Source: Actinomycetota bacterium (GTDB lineage: Bacteria > Actinomycetota > Thermoleophilia > Gaiellales > Gaiellaceae). Taken from it: a stretch of DNA of 17,123 bases. Location of the stretch: the NCBI GenBank assembly GCA_003170995.1, contig PMXT01000188.1, positions 6,734 through 23,856 on the forward strand, written 5' to 3'. This document shows positions 6,534-13,742 of this stretch, one piece after another (position 1 is the stretch's first letter; each line of letters starts with the position of its first letter). The notes below the pieces were generated by a model, which made no database searches, was not told the origin of the DNA, and was given only the letters and a program-made list of their open reading frames with translations. Both the position numbers and the translations under genes were made by a program.

Positions 6534-7759
6534 ACGAGCCGAATCCTGCCGGTGAGTAGCTCCTGCATCATGCCTTGCTTGAGCTGGCGAGCTTTGGCGA
6601 GCTTGGCTTCAAGGGCGGCGATATCGGCGTCCATGTCGCTCAATATCGTCGCGATGGCTACCTGCTCTCCAATGGTCGCCGGCGTCTCGTAGATGAAGCT
6701 GACAAAGTCTTTTTGGTAGAGATGGTTGATCGTCGATCCCGCACTTAACTGAGCGAGAAACGCCTCGAACACACGAGAGCAGAGTAGGTAGTAGAAGAAG
6801 TTCGGGTGGAACGCGCCATCGATAGGCCTGATCACGAAGACACCGCTGTTTAGCGTGGCCGGTCTATCGAGCTGCTTCACTAGTGCGATTTTCCCGATAG
6901 TACCGTCCTTTGTCACGAGAACATCGTTCTCCCTCAACTGGATGTTTCTGTCTTGTTTGTAACGCAAGGCATCAACGTAATGACAACTATTCCAGTCGAT
7001 GTTGCCATTTTCGAATTCAGTTCCTGTTACAAGAACATAATCTCCAGAATCGAGGAACTCAGCTGCCTTCAAGCCCTGCCATCCGATCCGGGCCTTGAGG
7101 ATTGCCGTATTGCCAAGCTTCTTCGGAACCCACCCATCTCTCGAGTGGAGCAATTCCTGCATGGCGCCTTGTTTGAGCTGGCGCTTCTTGGCGACGAGCC
7201 GCTCCAGGGATTCGATGAGGGCATCCGCATCACCCAACGCCTCGGCGATGGCTTCTTGCTCGGATTTCTTTGGGAGAGGGATAAACAACCGCTGGAAGTA
7301 GGGCAGCCCGATCGTCTTTATCGTGTTACCCATCGCGATTCGTTCGAACTCAGGCTTGCGCGATTGAAGCCAGTAGTAGAGGAACTGATTGTTTAACGAA
7401 GGCCCGCACTTCCACGCCATGAAATGTTGGCTCACTGCCATATCATCTTTCATGATCGCGCTTTTACCAACGCCCGCATCACGCGATAAAACGACTGTCC
7501 CTCGCGAGTGCATGGTTGCTGATGAGTTGGCAATGCCTGCTGACGTGATCTTGGCAGCGGTGTCCCAGATATAGACTCGATCGAGGCGGTCAGTGTCCTG
7601 AAGGGAGACCCACTTGATAGTGCCTCCCCAATACTCAGGATGTGCTTTGTCAGGCGTATGTCCGCTGCCTCTCTTCGATACAGAGTCCAGCAAGACGGCG
7701 TCCCAATCCGCCGGAAGCATGCCTGCCTCAGTCTGCTTGAAGCCGGGCCTCACTTCCAC
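6530..7759 (-). CDS. hsdS: Type I restriction-modification specificity subunit (HsdS)
   Basis: The 409 residues contain two target-recognition domains (about 15-165 and 208-360), each followed by a conserved helical spacer: QLKQGAMQELL at 194-204 and QLKQGMMQELL at 392-402. The two domains read the two halves of a bipartite site; the sequence read cannot be predicted here. The GTG at 7759 gives a 10-bp overlap with hsdM and has GGGG five bases upstream. A second GTG at 7753 gives a classic GTGA overlap and is equally possible. Much of the gene is visibly less GC-rich than hsdM and hsdR, especially around 6,650-7,650, which suggests the recognition domains came from elsewhere. Confidence 0.96.
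   Translation of the reverse strand: MEVRPGFKQTEAGMLPADWDAVLLDSVSKRGSGHTPDKAHPEYWGGTIKWVSLQDTDRLDRVYIWDTAAKITSAGIANSSATMHSRGTVVLSRDAGVGKSAIMKDDMAVSQHFMAWKCGPSLNNQFLYYWLQSRKPEFERIAMGNTIKTIGLPYFQRLFIPLPKKSEQEAIAEALGDADALIESLERLVAKKRQLKQGAMQELLHSRDGWVPKKLGNTAILKARIGWQGLKAAEFLDSGDYVLVTGTEFENGNIDWNSCHYVDALRYKQDRNIQLRENDVLVTKDGTIGKIALVKQLDRPATLNSGVFVIRPIDGAFHPNFFYYLLCSRVFEAFLAQLSAGSTINHLYQKDFVSFIYETPATIGEQVAIATILSDMDADIAALEAKLAKARQLKQGMMQELLTGRIRLV
6554..6637 (-). repeat. hsdS distal spacer repeat
   Basis: This segment encodes residues 375-402 (DMDADIAALEAKLAKA, then RQLKQGMMQELL). It is homologous to the central spacer at 7148-7231, and the DNA is alike over about 30 bases (CTGCAT...GCCTTG.TTGAGCTGGCG). 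Such paired helices are structural in HsdS and also offer homology for exchange of recognition domains. Confidence 0.7.
7148..7231 (-). repeat. hsdS central spacer repeat
   Basis: This segment encodes residues 177-204 (DADALIESLERLVAKK, then RQLKQGAMQELL). It is the partner of the distal repeat at 6554-6637. Together they form the antiparallel helices that set the distance between the two recognition domains. Confidence 0.7.
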
Positions 7760-10161
7760 GAGAACCCCATCGCTTCCAGGTGGCGATCCACTTTGGCTTC
7801 AAACTCGGCCATTCGGCTGACCATTTGCGGTAACGGCGTCTCGTAGCGCTCAGCCAACTCCTTCACACGCTGGGTGAGCTGCTGGCTCACGCGGTCCATC
7901 TCGCCGTGGATAGCGGCGTCGAGCGCGGCGAGCCACTTGTCGTCCACCACCAGCGTCTTGATCTCGGCTTCGCCGAGCGTCGGATACCTGGCGTAGGCCT
8001 GGGCGTCGAGCGCGGCTTCGGCCTCCTTGAGGCGCTTCTTCAGACCGGCCTTCTCGGTGTCGAGCTTCAGCCAGTCGCTCAGCGCGGCGGCTTCGTCTCT
8101 GGCATCCGCGTCGCCCTTGATCTCCTTCAACCGAGCGGCGACGCCGGCCTTCGCCACCTTCTCGAAGTCGGCGAACGCCCCGTCCTCGCCGCTCTGCTCT
8201 TCCTCCAGCTCAGCAAGGCGGGCGTCAACACTTTCCAGTTTGCCGGTGAGCTTGTCGATGGCTGCCTGCTCCTCGGCGAAGTAGCGAGCGACGATCAGTG
8301 CCTTGGGGACGAGATCGCACGTCCAGCCCTTGTCTTTCTCCTTGCCCTTCTTGTCCTTCTCGATGATGCGGCTGGCCTCGGCCTTCCAGCCGTCGGCGGC
8401 TATCAGGTAGCAGTCGTCCTGCATCGTCTCGGCCCAGTAGTCCATCAGGTGCTGGTAGATGTCGTAGGCGTCGATCAGCGGCTTGTCGGCGTAGTGAGCG
8501 AGCAGGCTCTCGGCCAGCGCCGCGATTTCCTGCTTGGGATGGCAACCAGTTTGCAGCGCTTTGAGCGTCTCGGCGCTTCTCGCCCGCCAGGCCGCGAAAT
8601 GGTCGTTCATGCCGGCAATGAAGGCCGCGAACTCCGGGTGCTCGTAGATGGCCGGCTTGATGGCCGTCTTCTCCACCGCGAGATCGAGGTAGCCGGGGCG
8701 GTTCTCCCTGAACAGCGTGTGCCGGAGCTGCGGGCAGACATCCCAGAAGCGCTGGAGCGCGTCGATATCGGCGGCGGGGATGCCGCCTCGCAGATGGCCC
8801 TCGATGTCCTGCAGGTTTTCGGGCTCCTGGCTGTCGATGTAGCGCGGCAGGTTCAGGTTGAACTCGTTTCGCTCGATTTCCTCGACCGGCACCATGCGCG
8901 AGTACTTGTCGACTTCGAGCCGCCGGTTGAACACGTCGACGATCTTGTGGATGTCCTGGGCGCGCAGGCGGTTCTTGGGGCCATCCTTCATGAAGCCCCG
9001 GCTGGCGTCGATCATGAACACGGCCTTGCGAGCATGGGCGTCGCGCTTGTCGACGACGACGATGCAAGCGGGGATGCCGGTTCCGTAGAAGAGGTTGGCC
9101 GGCAGGCCGATGATGCCCTTGATGTAGCCCCGACGGACGAGATTGCGGCGAATCTCAGCCTCGGCGTTGCCGCGGAAGAGCACGCCGTGGGGCAGGATGC
9201 AGGCGCCCGAGCCGGTGCTCTTGAGCGAGCGGATGATGTGCAGGAGGTAGGCGTAATCTCCCTGTCTAGCTGGCGGCGTTCCGAAGGGCTGGAAGCGCTC
9301 GTATTCGTCGTGGAGCGGATCGAGACCGGTACTCCAGCGCTTGTCGGAAAAGGGTGGATTGGCGACGACGTAGTCGAAGGTCTTGAGCGTGTCGCCGTCC
9401 TTGAACTCCGGATTCGTCAGCGTGTTGTTCCGCGCAATCAACGCGGTGGGGTTATCGTGAAGGATCATGTTCATCCGCGCCAGTCCGGCGGTGGCGGAGT
9501 CCTTCTCCTGCCCGTAGAGCGTGACGTCGGCGCTGGCCTCGTCGCCAACCTTCAATAGCAGCGAGCCGGAGCCGCACGTGGGGTCGTAGACGGTCGTGTC
9601 GTTAGTCGTCTGCGCATCGCGTATCCCTACGACCTGCGCCATGATCCGGCTGACCTCGGCTGGGGTGTAGAACTGCCCCTTGCTCTTCCCGCTCTCGGTG
9701 GCAAAGTGCCGCATCAGATACTCGTAGGCGTCGCCGAGAATGTCGTCGCCCTCGGCCCGGTTCTTTGAGAAGTCGAGAGCCGGGTTCTCGAAGATGGCGA
9801 TCAGATTGGTCAGCCGATCGACCATCTCCTTGCCACTGCCGAGCTTCGTGGCGTCGTTGAAGTCCGGAAAGTCGGACAGCTTGTTCGCGCTCGCCAGCGG
9901 CTCGATGATCCGCTTGTTGATCTGATCGCCGATGTCGCTCGTTCCCTTGAGCGACACCATCCCCGCAAATCCGCCGCCAATAGGAATCTTGATCGGCGCA
10001 AACGGCACGCCTGCGTACTTGTCGCTGACGTACTTGATGAAGAGCAGGACGAGGACGTAGTCCTTGTACTGGCTGGCGTCCATGCCGCCGCGCAGCTCGT
10101 CGCAGCTAGCCCAGAGGGAGGCGTAGAGCTCGGATTTCTTCAGCGCCATCTTGTTCTGCAC
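7750..10161 (-). CDS. hsdM: Type I restriction-modification DNA methyltransferase (HsdM), long form
   Basis: This N6-adenine methylase has an N-terminal HsdM helical domain (MALKKSELYASLWASCDELR), LGDAYEYLM at 142-150 and QFYTP at 163-167. The AdoMet motif DPTCGSG is at 193-199 and catalytic NPPF at 268-271. At 803 residues it is longer than the classic ~500-residue HsdM. Residues ~500-803 add a helical region with a lysine-rich stretch (~602-612) and a likely coiled coil (~632-720). It ends in a family-typical tail, HLEAMGFSWK. A GTG gives the 10161 start, but the ATG at 10149 fits the family N-terminus better. It is the first gene of the hsdMSR-peptidase operon. Its 5' region is shared with the divergent TA operon and contains a perfect palindrome 79 bp upstream. 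Confidence 0.96.
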   Translation of the reverse strand: MQNKMALKKSELYASLWASCDELRGGMDASQYKDYVLVLLFIKYVSDKYAGVPFAPIKIPIGGGFAGMVSLKGTSDIGDQINKRIIEPLASANKLSDFPDFNDATKLGSGKEMVDRLTNLIAIFENPALDFSKNRAEGDDILGDAYEYLMRHFATESGKSKGQFYTPAEVSRIMAQVVGIRDAQTTNDTTVYDPTCGSGSLLLKVGDEASADVTLYGQEKDSATAGLARMNMILHDNPTALIARNNTLTNPEFKDGDTLKTFDYVVANPPFSDKRWSTGLDPLHDEYERFQPFGTPPARQGDYAYLLHIIRSLKSTGSGACILPHGVLFRGNAEAEIRRNLVRRGYIKGIIGLPANLFYGTGIPACIVVVDKRDAHARKAVFMIDASRGFMKDGPKNRLRAQDIHKIVDVFNRRLEVDKYSRMVPVEEIERNEFNLNLPRYIDSQEPENLQDIEGHLRGGIPAADIDALQRFWDVCPQLRHTLFRENRPGYLDLAVEKTAIKPAIYEHPEFAAFIAGMNDHFAAWRARSAETLKALQTGCHPKQEIAALAESLLAHYADKPLIDAYDIYQHLMDYWAETMQDDCYLIAADGWKAEASRIIEKDKKGKEKDKGWTCDLVPKALIVARYFAEEQAAIDKLTGKLESVDARLAELEEEQSGEDGAFADFEKVAKAGVAARLKEIKGDADARDEAAALSDWLKLDTEKAGLKKRLKEAEAALDAQAYARYPTLGEAEIKTLVVDDKWLAALDAAIHGEMDRVSQQLTQRVKELAERYETPLPQMVSRMAEFEAKVDRHLEAMGFSWK

Positions 10162-10239
10162 CCTCTATCAACATGGCCGACGCGGACATGTCCATCCTAG
10201 GCGACGGCGGTCGCAACGCGTGATCCAGTAAACCGCGAC

Positions 10240-10264
10240 TTGAGGTGCCAAATTGGCACCTCAA
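10240..10264. promoter_or_regulatory. Perfect 25-bp palindrome between hsdM and the TA operon
   Basis: TTGAGGTGCCAA (10240-10251), one central A, then the exact reverse complement TTGGCACCTCAA (10253-10264). It lies 73 bp before the antitoxin ATG and 78 bp before the hsdM GTG, in a 176-bp divergent spacer. Antitoxins commonly repress their own operon through such sites, so it is a candidate operator that could also affect hsdM. On the minus strand it reads LRCQFGTSS, the same peptide type as an ORF6N-domain core. A near copy occurs at 13808-13836. Confidence 0.7.
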
Positions 10265-10326
10265 AAACCCTGTCTCCTCCAGCCACTCGCCGCTGGGTAG
10301 GGCGGAGAGTACGATCTGAGACCGAA

Positions 10327-10334
10327 GAGAGGAG
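10327..10334 (+). promoter_or_regulatory. Ribosome-binding site of the antitoxin gene
   Basis: GAGAGGAG ends three bases before the ATG at 10338. The spacing is short, but the match is strong and supports this start. A TACGAT hexamer at 10310-10315 could be a -10 element of the TAnnnT type, but no convincing -35 is seen at the matching distance. Confidence 0.5.
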
Positions 10335-10337
10335 CCG

Positions 10338-11042
10338 ATGAAGACCGCGAAAGACAACCGATTCTCCGTGCCGCTGTATACCGTGGCAGAGGCCTCGCAG
10401 TTTCTCGGCGTACCGCAGTCGACGTTCTCAACGTGGTCGCATGGCTACGTTCGGCGGCCATCCGGGCGCGCTGAGGTGCGAGGTAAACCGATCGTCACCA
10501 GCGTCGGTGCGCCCCACGGCTTCCCTGCGATTCCTTTCATCGGCCTAGCCGAGGGCATGGTGCTGGCAGCATTCAGGCGCGCCGGCGTCAGCCTTCAACA
10601 CATCCGCAAGGCAGTCTCCGTACTCGACAGAGAGATAGGCATCGACTACGCCCTCGCGTCTAGCAAGCTCTACACCGACGGAGCCGTGATCCTCTTCGAC
10701 TATGCGGAGCGCAAGGATCAGGAACTCGCCGAATTGACCGAGGTCGTCTCTCAACAGCGGGTTTTCTCGCCGGTCGTCGCTGAGTATCTGAAACGGGTTC
10801 GCTACGGCGCCGACGGCTGGGCTGTCACTCTCGTATCGCCGGCTACGGCGCGACCCGTGGTGGAGATTGACCCGACGCGCGGATTCGGCCAGCCGATCTT
10901 CATTCATGGCGCCAGCCGCGTCGAGGATGTGATCGATCGCTGGCACGCCGGCGATCCTCTGGCGGAGGTAGCCGAGGACTTCGGCGTACCGCTCGAGGAT
11001 GTCGAAGAGGCACTTCGTGTCAGGCTTCCGATCGCAGCCTGA
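10338..11042 (+). CDS. VapB45-like antitoxin (HTH + DUF433)
   Basis: The 234-residue protein has an N-terminal DNA-binding helix-turn-helix of MerR-like type (YTVAEASQFLGVPQSTFSTW, residues 14-33) and a C-terminal DUF433 domain at about 165-232. The DUF433 part shows GQPIFIHGASRVEDVIDRWHAG followed by LAEVAEDFGVPLEDVEEAL. This two-domain layout and the size match the antitoxins paired with PIN-like VapC45 toxins, of which Rv2018/Rv2019 of Mycobacterium tuberculosis is the reference pair from memory. The next gene, 43 bp downstream, is a toxin of that type. The antitoxin should bind both the toxin and its own promoter; the 25-bp palindrome upstream is the obvious candidate site. The reading frame is complete. 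Confidence 0.85.
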   Translation: MKTAKDNRFSVPLYTVAEASQFLGVPQSTFSTWSHGYVRRPSGRAEVRGKPIVTSVGAPHGFPAIPFIGLAEGMVLAAFRRAGVSLQHIRKAVSVLDREIGIDYALASSKLYTDGAVILFDYAERKDQELAELTEVVSQQRVFSPVVAEYLKRVRYGADGWAVTLVSPATARPVVEIDPTRGFGQPIFIHGASRVEDVIDRWHAGDPLAEVAEDFGVPLEDVEEALRVRLPIAA

Positions 11043-11085
11043 GTGGTTCGTCCCGCGTTCTCGCGGCTGCTGCCGATACTAGGTC

Positions 11086-11502
11086 GTGCAGCCCTCTAAC
11101 CCCCACCCGCAACCAGAATTCTTCGTGGATCGCAGCCTCGGCCGGCATCAGGTAGCCGATGCCTTGCGCCACGCTGGATGGAAGCTTCGCAAGCATGTGG
11201 AGGTGTTCGAAGTACGTGACGAGAGAGTCGCGGACGTCGAATGGCTCGAGTACTGCGGTCGCGAAGGTCTGATCGTGCTGGCAAAGGACCGAAGGCTTCG
11301 CTATAGGCCGAGCGAGATCGCGGTGATCAAGGACTACAAACTGAAAGCCTTCGTTCTATCGCATGGCAATCTGAAGGCCGCCGAGCAGATACGGCGTTTC
11401 CTCGACAACGCCGAGCGGATCAAGGCCGCGTGTACTCGCACGGGTCCCTTCATTTACTCGGTCCAGGCGCGCCGAATCGTTAGATTGTTCCCGCCGCCGT
11501 AA
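11086..11502 (+). CDS. VapC45-like PIN-domain toxin
   Basis: The 138-residue protein resembles PIN-like (DUF5615-type) ribonuclease toxins. FFVDRSLGRHQVADALRHAGW (residues 12-32) carries the first metal-binding Asp14. DVEWLEYCGREGLIVLAKD (around 50-68) has the acidic residues and the beta-strand/Asp of the second half. PIN toxins cleave RNA with Mg or Mn. GTG at 11086 is chosen because the next in-frame starts would cut into the first beta strand; the ribosome-binding site is weak. It lies 43 bp behind its antitoxin in the same direction and ends 59 bp before the convergent NERD gene. The RNA target cannot be told from sequence. Confidence 0.8.
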   Translation: MQPSNPHPQPEFFVDRSLGRHQVADALRHAGWKLRKHVEVFEVRDERVADVEWLEYCGREGLIVLAKDRRLRYRPSEIAVIKDYKLKAFVLSHGNLKAAEQIRRFLDNAERIKAACTRTGPFIYSVQARRIVRLFPPP

Positions 11503-11508
11503 GCGGCG
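11492..11508. terminator. Possible hairpin at the end of the toxin gene
   Basis: CGCCGC (11492-11497) and GCGGCG (11503-11508) can pair around the loop CGTAA, which includes the toxin stop codon. There is no T-run. It is placed correctly for transcription ending between convergent genes, but it is weak evidence on its own. Confidence 0.3.
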
Positions 11509-11553
11509 ATAGCGGCCTCGTCCAGCACCTCTAATCTCAGAGAAGCAGTCCCG

Positions 11554-11567
11554 GCGTAGCACTACGC
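11554..11567. terminator. Possible hairpin at the end of the NERD gene
   Basis: GCGTAG (11554-11559) and CTACGC (11562-11567) form an inverted repeat with a two-base centre; as RNA it would fold with a four-base loop. It covers the NERD stop codon and sits between convergent genes. There is no T-run, so a terminator role is tentative. Confidence 0.3.
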
Positions 11568-12446
11568 GGCCGGTAACGCAGAAACAAGACGCCTGGCAAG
11601 CAACCGAACGTGCTCCCCTTCTAGTGGCCCCTCCTGCTCAACCCGCCCACGAAGACTCCGTGGCCATTCAACCCACACGCCACCGAGTTGAATCGGCCGC
11701 GCGAACCACTTCCACTCGGCTTCTACGAAGCACAGCACCGGAGTGACCGAGAGCTCGAACTCTTCGATCAGCGGCTGGCCAAACGCTTTCTTTATGGCTT
11801 CGACCTGTTTCTCCATCCCGGCGACGAGACGCGTGCAGTCTCGACGACCGACATATAGCCGGTTATCAATAGTGAAGAACCCACCCTTGTCGACCTTGCG
11901 CACCTGGCCCGTGTAATTCTTGGCGTCTACGACGTAGACACCGCTCCTGGCAACCACAATGTGGTCGATGTTCGCGCGCGAGCCAGGGATACGCCGATCG
12001 TGAAGATCGATGATCGTCTCGTCGTCATTCAGCGACTCGAGAAACGCTCCGAGTTTCCGCTCGCCGCTTCCGCCCACGCCCCATGCGAGAGTCGATTGGG
12101 GTTCGTTGGACAACGCTAGAACGACGCCACCAAGACGCCCGTAAGTATCTCGGATTCGCTTTTCGCGCTTGCCATGCCGGCGTTCGTACTCGCGACGAGC
12201 AGACGCGCCTGCCCGCCCGCGATCAAGCGGCGTTGGTTCTGGAACAACAACCTCCGCGGCGTTCTCCTCGACGGGATCGGCACGTGCGGCGGGTTCGATA
12301 GCTATGGATGGCTCGTTACTTGTCTCGCCCGATCCGATGCAACCGAGGCACGTTGCCTTCTTTGCTTCGCGATCCCAAATAGCCTCTGTGCCGGGCGGAA
12401 GCTCAGAACCGCAAGCGGAACAGGTGGCCTTGTAACGAAGCCGCAT
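11562..12446 (-). CDS. Zinc-ribbon NERD-domain putative nuclease
   Basis: With the ATG at 12446 the protein has 294 residues. A zinc ribbon opens it (CSAC at 9-12, CLGC at 33-36). A charged linker follows (GASARREYERRHGKREKR). Then comes a NERD (nuclease-related) domain at about 120-185: GSGERKLG with Glu129, ANIDHIVV with Asp161, and VDAKNYTG with Asp174 and Lys176. Together these form a PD-(D/E)xK-like active site. RRDCTRLVAGMEKQVEAIKKA follows, as in actinobacterial NERD proteins I recall. The frame stays open to a start at 12719, but the extra 91 residues show no motif and would overlap the divergent nuclease gene. No clear ribosome-binding site precedes 12446. DNA or RNA cleavage is inferred from the family; the substrate is unknown. 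Confidence 0.85.
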   Translation of the reverse strand: MRLRYKATCSACGSELPPGTEAIWDREAKKATCLGCIGSGETSNEPSIAIEPAARADPVEENAAEVVVPEPTPLDRGRAGASARREYERRHGKREKRIRDTYGRLGGVVLALSNEPQSTLAWGVGGSGERKLGAFLESLNDDETIIDLHDRRIPGSRANIDHIVVARSGVYVVDAKNYTGQVRKVDKGGFFTIDNRLYVGRRDCTRLVAGMEKQVEAIKKAFGQPLIEEFELSVTPVLCFVEAEWKWFARPIQLGGVWVEWPRSLRGRVEQEGPLEGEHVRLLARRLVSALPAA

Positions 12447-12600
12447 GACGCAGTAAATCGACAAATCCCCGTTACGCCTTGAATCGACGCAAGCCCGCTG
12501 GCGGCGCGCGAGTAAACTCGGGATCGAGCTAAATGCCTCGCCCAGGTCGGCGACACCTCGCCCTCTCCGGTCTGCCACCAGCGCCCGAGATAAACCGTCA
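12447..12600. other. Divergent promoter region of the two nuclease genes
   Basis: This 154-bp spacer must drive both the NERD gene (leftward) and the EEP gene (rightward). Neither start has a Shine-Dalgarno-like box. TAAACC lies four bases before the rightward ATG, a spacing seen with leaderless transcripts, but this is weak evidence. Another TAnnnT hexamer is TAAACT at 12513-12518. No palindrome like the other two operators is present. Confidence 0.45.
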
Positions 12601-13335
12601 ATGAGAATCGCCACCTGGAACTGCTGCATGGGCTTTCGCGGCGAGAAAGCCGCGTCTCTCAAGGGGCTCGAAGCAAATATCACGATCGTCCCCGAGTGCG
12701 GTCGGCGCGATGCGCACACCTATGCCGAGGCGACGGCTCAAAGCGTCATCTGGCGCGACGGCAACGAGAATTCGGCTGATGGGCCTGGTCGCGAGACGAA
12801 GGGCCTCGCCGTGTTCGCGGACAATCACGAACTCTCTCTCGCGTCCGTATACGCCGACGAGTTCCGGGTGATTCTTCCGATCACACTGACCGGTAATAGC
12901 CCGTTTCATCTGCTCGCGGTCTGGACGAAACCCAACTCACGAGGGCGGGAGTGGGGCTACTCGGGCATGCTCTGTCGAGCGATCGAGCAGTACTCCGGGT
13001 TCTTGACCGAAGCCGATTCGCTGGTCATAGGCGACTTCAACACCAATAAGGTTTTCGACGGCGAACGCACACTGAACCATTCAGAAATCGACCGTCGTCT
13101 CACGAAGCTTGGGCTTGCGAGCGCCTACCACGCCTTCTCCGGCGAGAGTCAGGGAGAGGAGACTCACCCGACGCACTACTTCTTGAGAAAGCGCGAGAGG
13201 CCGTTCCATATAGATCACTGCTACTTGCCAAACGCCTGGTTACCGCGCCTTCGCTCTGTTTTCGTCGGCGAGTACTCAGATTGGGTACTGATGAGCGACC
13301 ACGCGCCGTTGGTCATCGATATCGACAGTCCATAA
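12601..13335 (+). CDS. Endonuclease/exonuclease/phosphatase (DNase I-like) family protein
   Basis: The 244-residue protein has the full motif set of the EEP superfamily: MRIATWNC with Asn7, VPECGR with Glu32, VIGDFNTN with Asp145 and Asn147, HIDHCY with Asp205, and SDHAPLVIDI with Asp233-His234. These coordinate a metal and activate water to hydrolyse a phosphodiester or phosphate monoester. There is no signal peptide, so it should act in the cytoplasm. It stands back to back with the NERD putative nuclease. The length is close to a bare EEP domain with no accessory domain. The substrate could be DNA, RNA or a small phosphorylated molecule and cannot be chosen from sequence. Context suggests a defence role, which is inference. 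Confidence 0.88.
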   Translation: MRIATWNCCMGFRGEKAASLKGLEANITIVPECGRRDAHTYAEATAQSVIWRDGNENSADGPGRETKGLAVFADNHELSLASVYADEFRVILPITLTGNSPFHLLAVWTKPNSRGREWGYSGMLCRAIEQYSGFLTEADSLVIGDFNTNKVFDGERTLNHSEIDRRLTKLGLASAYHAFSGESQGEETHPTHYFLRKRERPFHIDHCYLPNAWLPRLRSVFVGEYSDWVLMSDHAPLVIDIDSP

Positions 13336-13373
13336 GCGCTCGCCGCACCCCCACCTATGAAAAACTGCCCGGG

Positions 13374-13742
13374 ATGAGCCCACACCCCGCGAAGCCCGAC
13401 CACCCAACAGCCCACCCCGGCCGCCGCTGGACCGCCCTCCTAGCCCTCGAGCCCCCAAGCATGACCGGCTTCGACGATCCGCTCGTCGAGTGGCACCGTC
13501 TCTTCGCGGAGCTGTTCGGAACCTCCCTGCTGGTGCTCGTCGCCTGCGGCGGCTCCGTTGTGGGCGCGCTCAGCCCCGGATCCATCAGCCGCCCGGCTGC
13601 GCTCGCCAAATTCAGCCACTCCTGGATCTACCTCGTCGGGCCGCTCGCGGGCGCCGTGATCGCGGTCGGCTTCGCCTGGATCCTGCGTGGACCGGGCGGA
13701 GACGTCGGCGGCGTGACCGCCGCCCGCGGCAGGCTCGGCTAA
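13374..13742 (+). pseudogene. Internally deleted aquaporin (MIP family) remnant
   Basis: The open frame of 122 codons joins the two ends of a MIP channel. Residues 40-78 (EWHRLFAELFGT, LLVLVACGG, then ALSPGSI) are the usual first transmembrane helix and following loop. Residues 79-122 (FSHSWIYLVGPLAGA, FAWILRGPGGD, ending GRLG) are the last helix and tail. The middle ~150 residues, including both NPA boxes that line the pore, are missing. The junction lies near base 13605, so the frame is preserved but no channel can form. The N-terminal ~30 residues are proline-rich and of uncertain coding value; ATG at 13461 is an alternative start. This looks like deletion scarring at the edge of the accessory region. 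A functional two-helix protein is possible but less likely. Confidence 0.72.

Noticed and set aside
7906..9558. 550-codon open frame on the plus strand opposite hsdM
   Set aside because: It is a mirror frame of HsdM with biased composition and no recognisable domain; hsdM has all its motifs on the other strand.
10106..10357. Minus-strand frame containing LRCQFGTSSRG as a second ORF6N gene
   Set aside because: Only the palindrome-encoded residues match. The GGRR...PYVFTEQG continuation is absent and the frame overlaps the hsdM start, so it is not called as a gene remnant.
12447..12719. 91-residue N-terminal extension of the NERD protein to 12719
   Set aside because: The added residues show no motif and would overlap the start of the divergent EEP gene, while the zinc ribbon begins right after the ATG at 12446.
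13281..13373. Longer aquaporin-remnant frame starting at 13281
   Set aside because: This part overlaps the end of the EEP gene in another frame and has no MIP-like sequence; ATG at 13374 or 13461 is more sensible.
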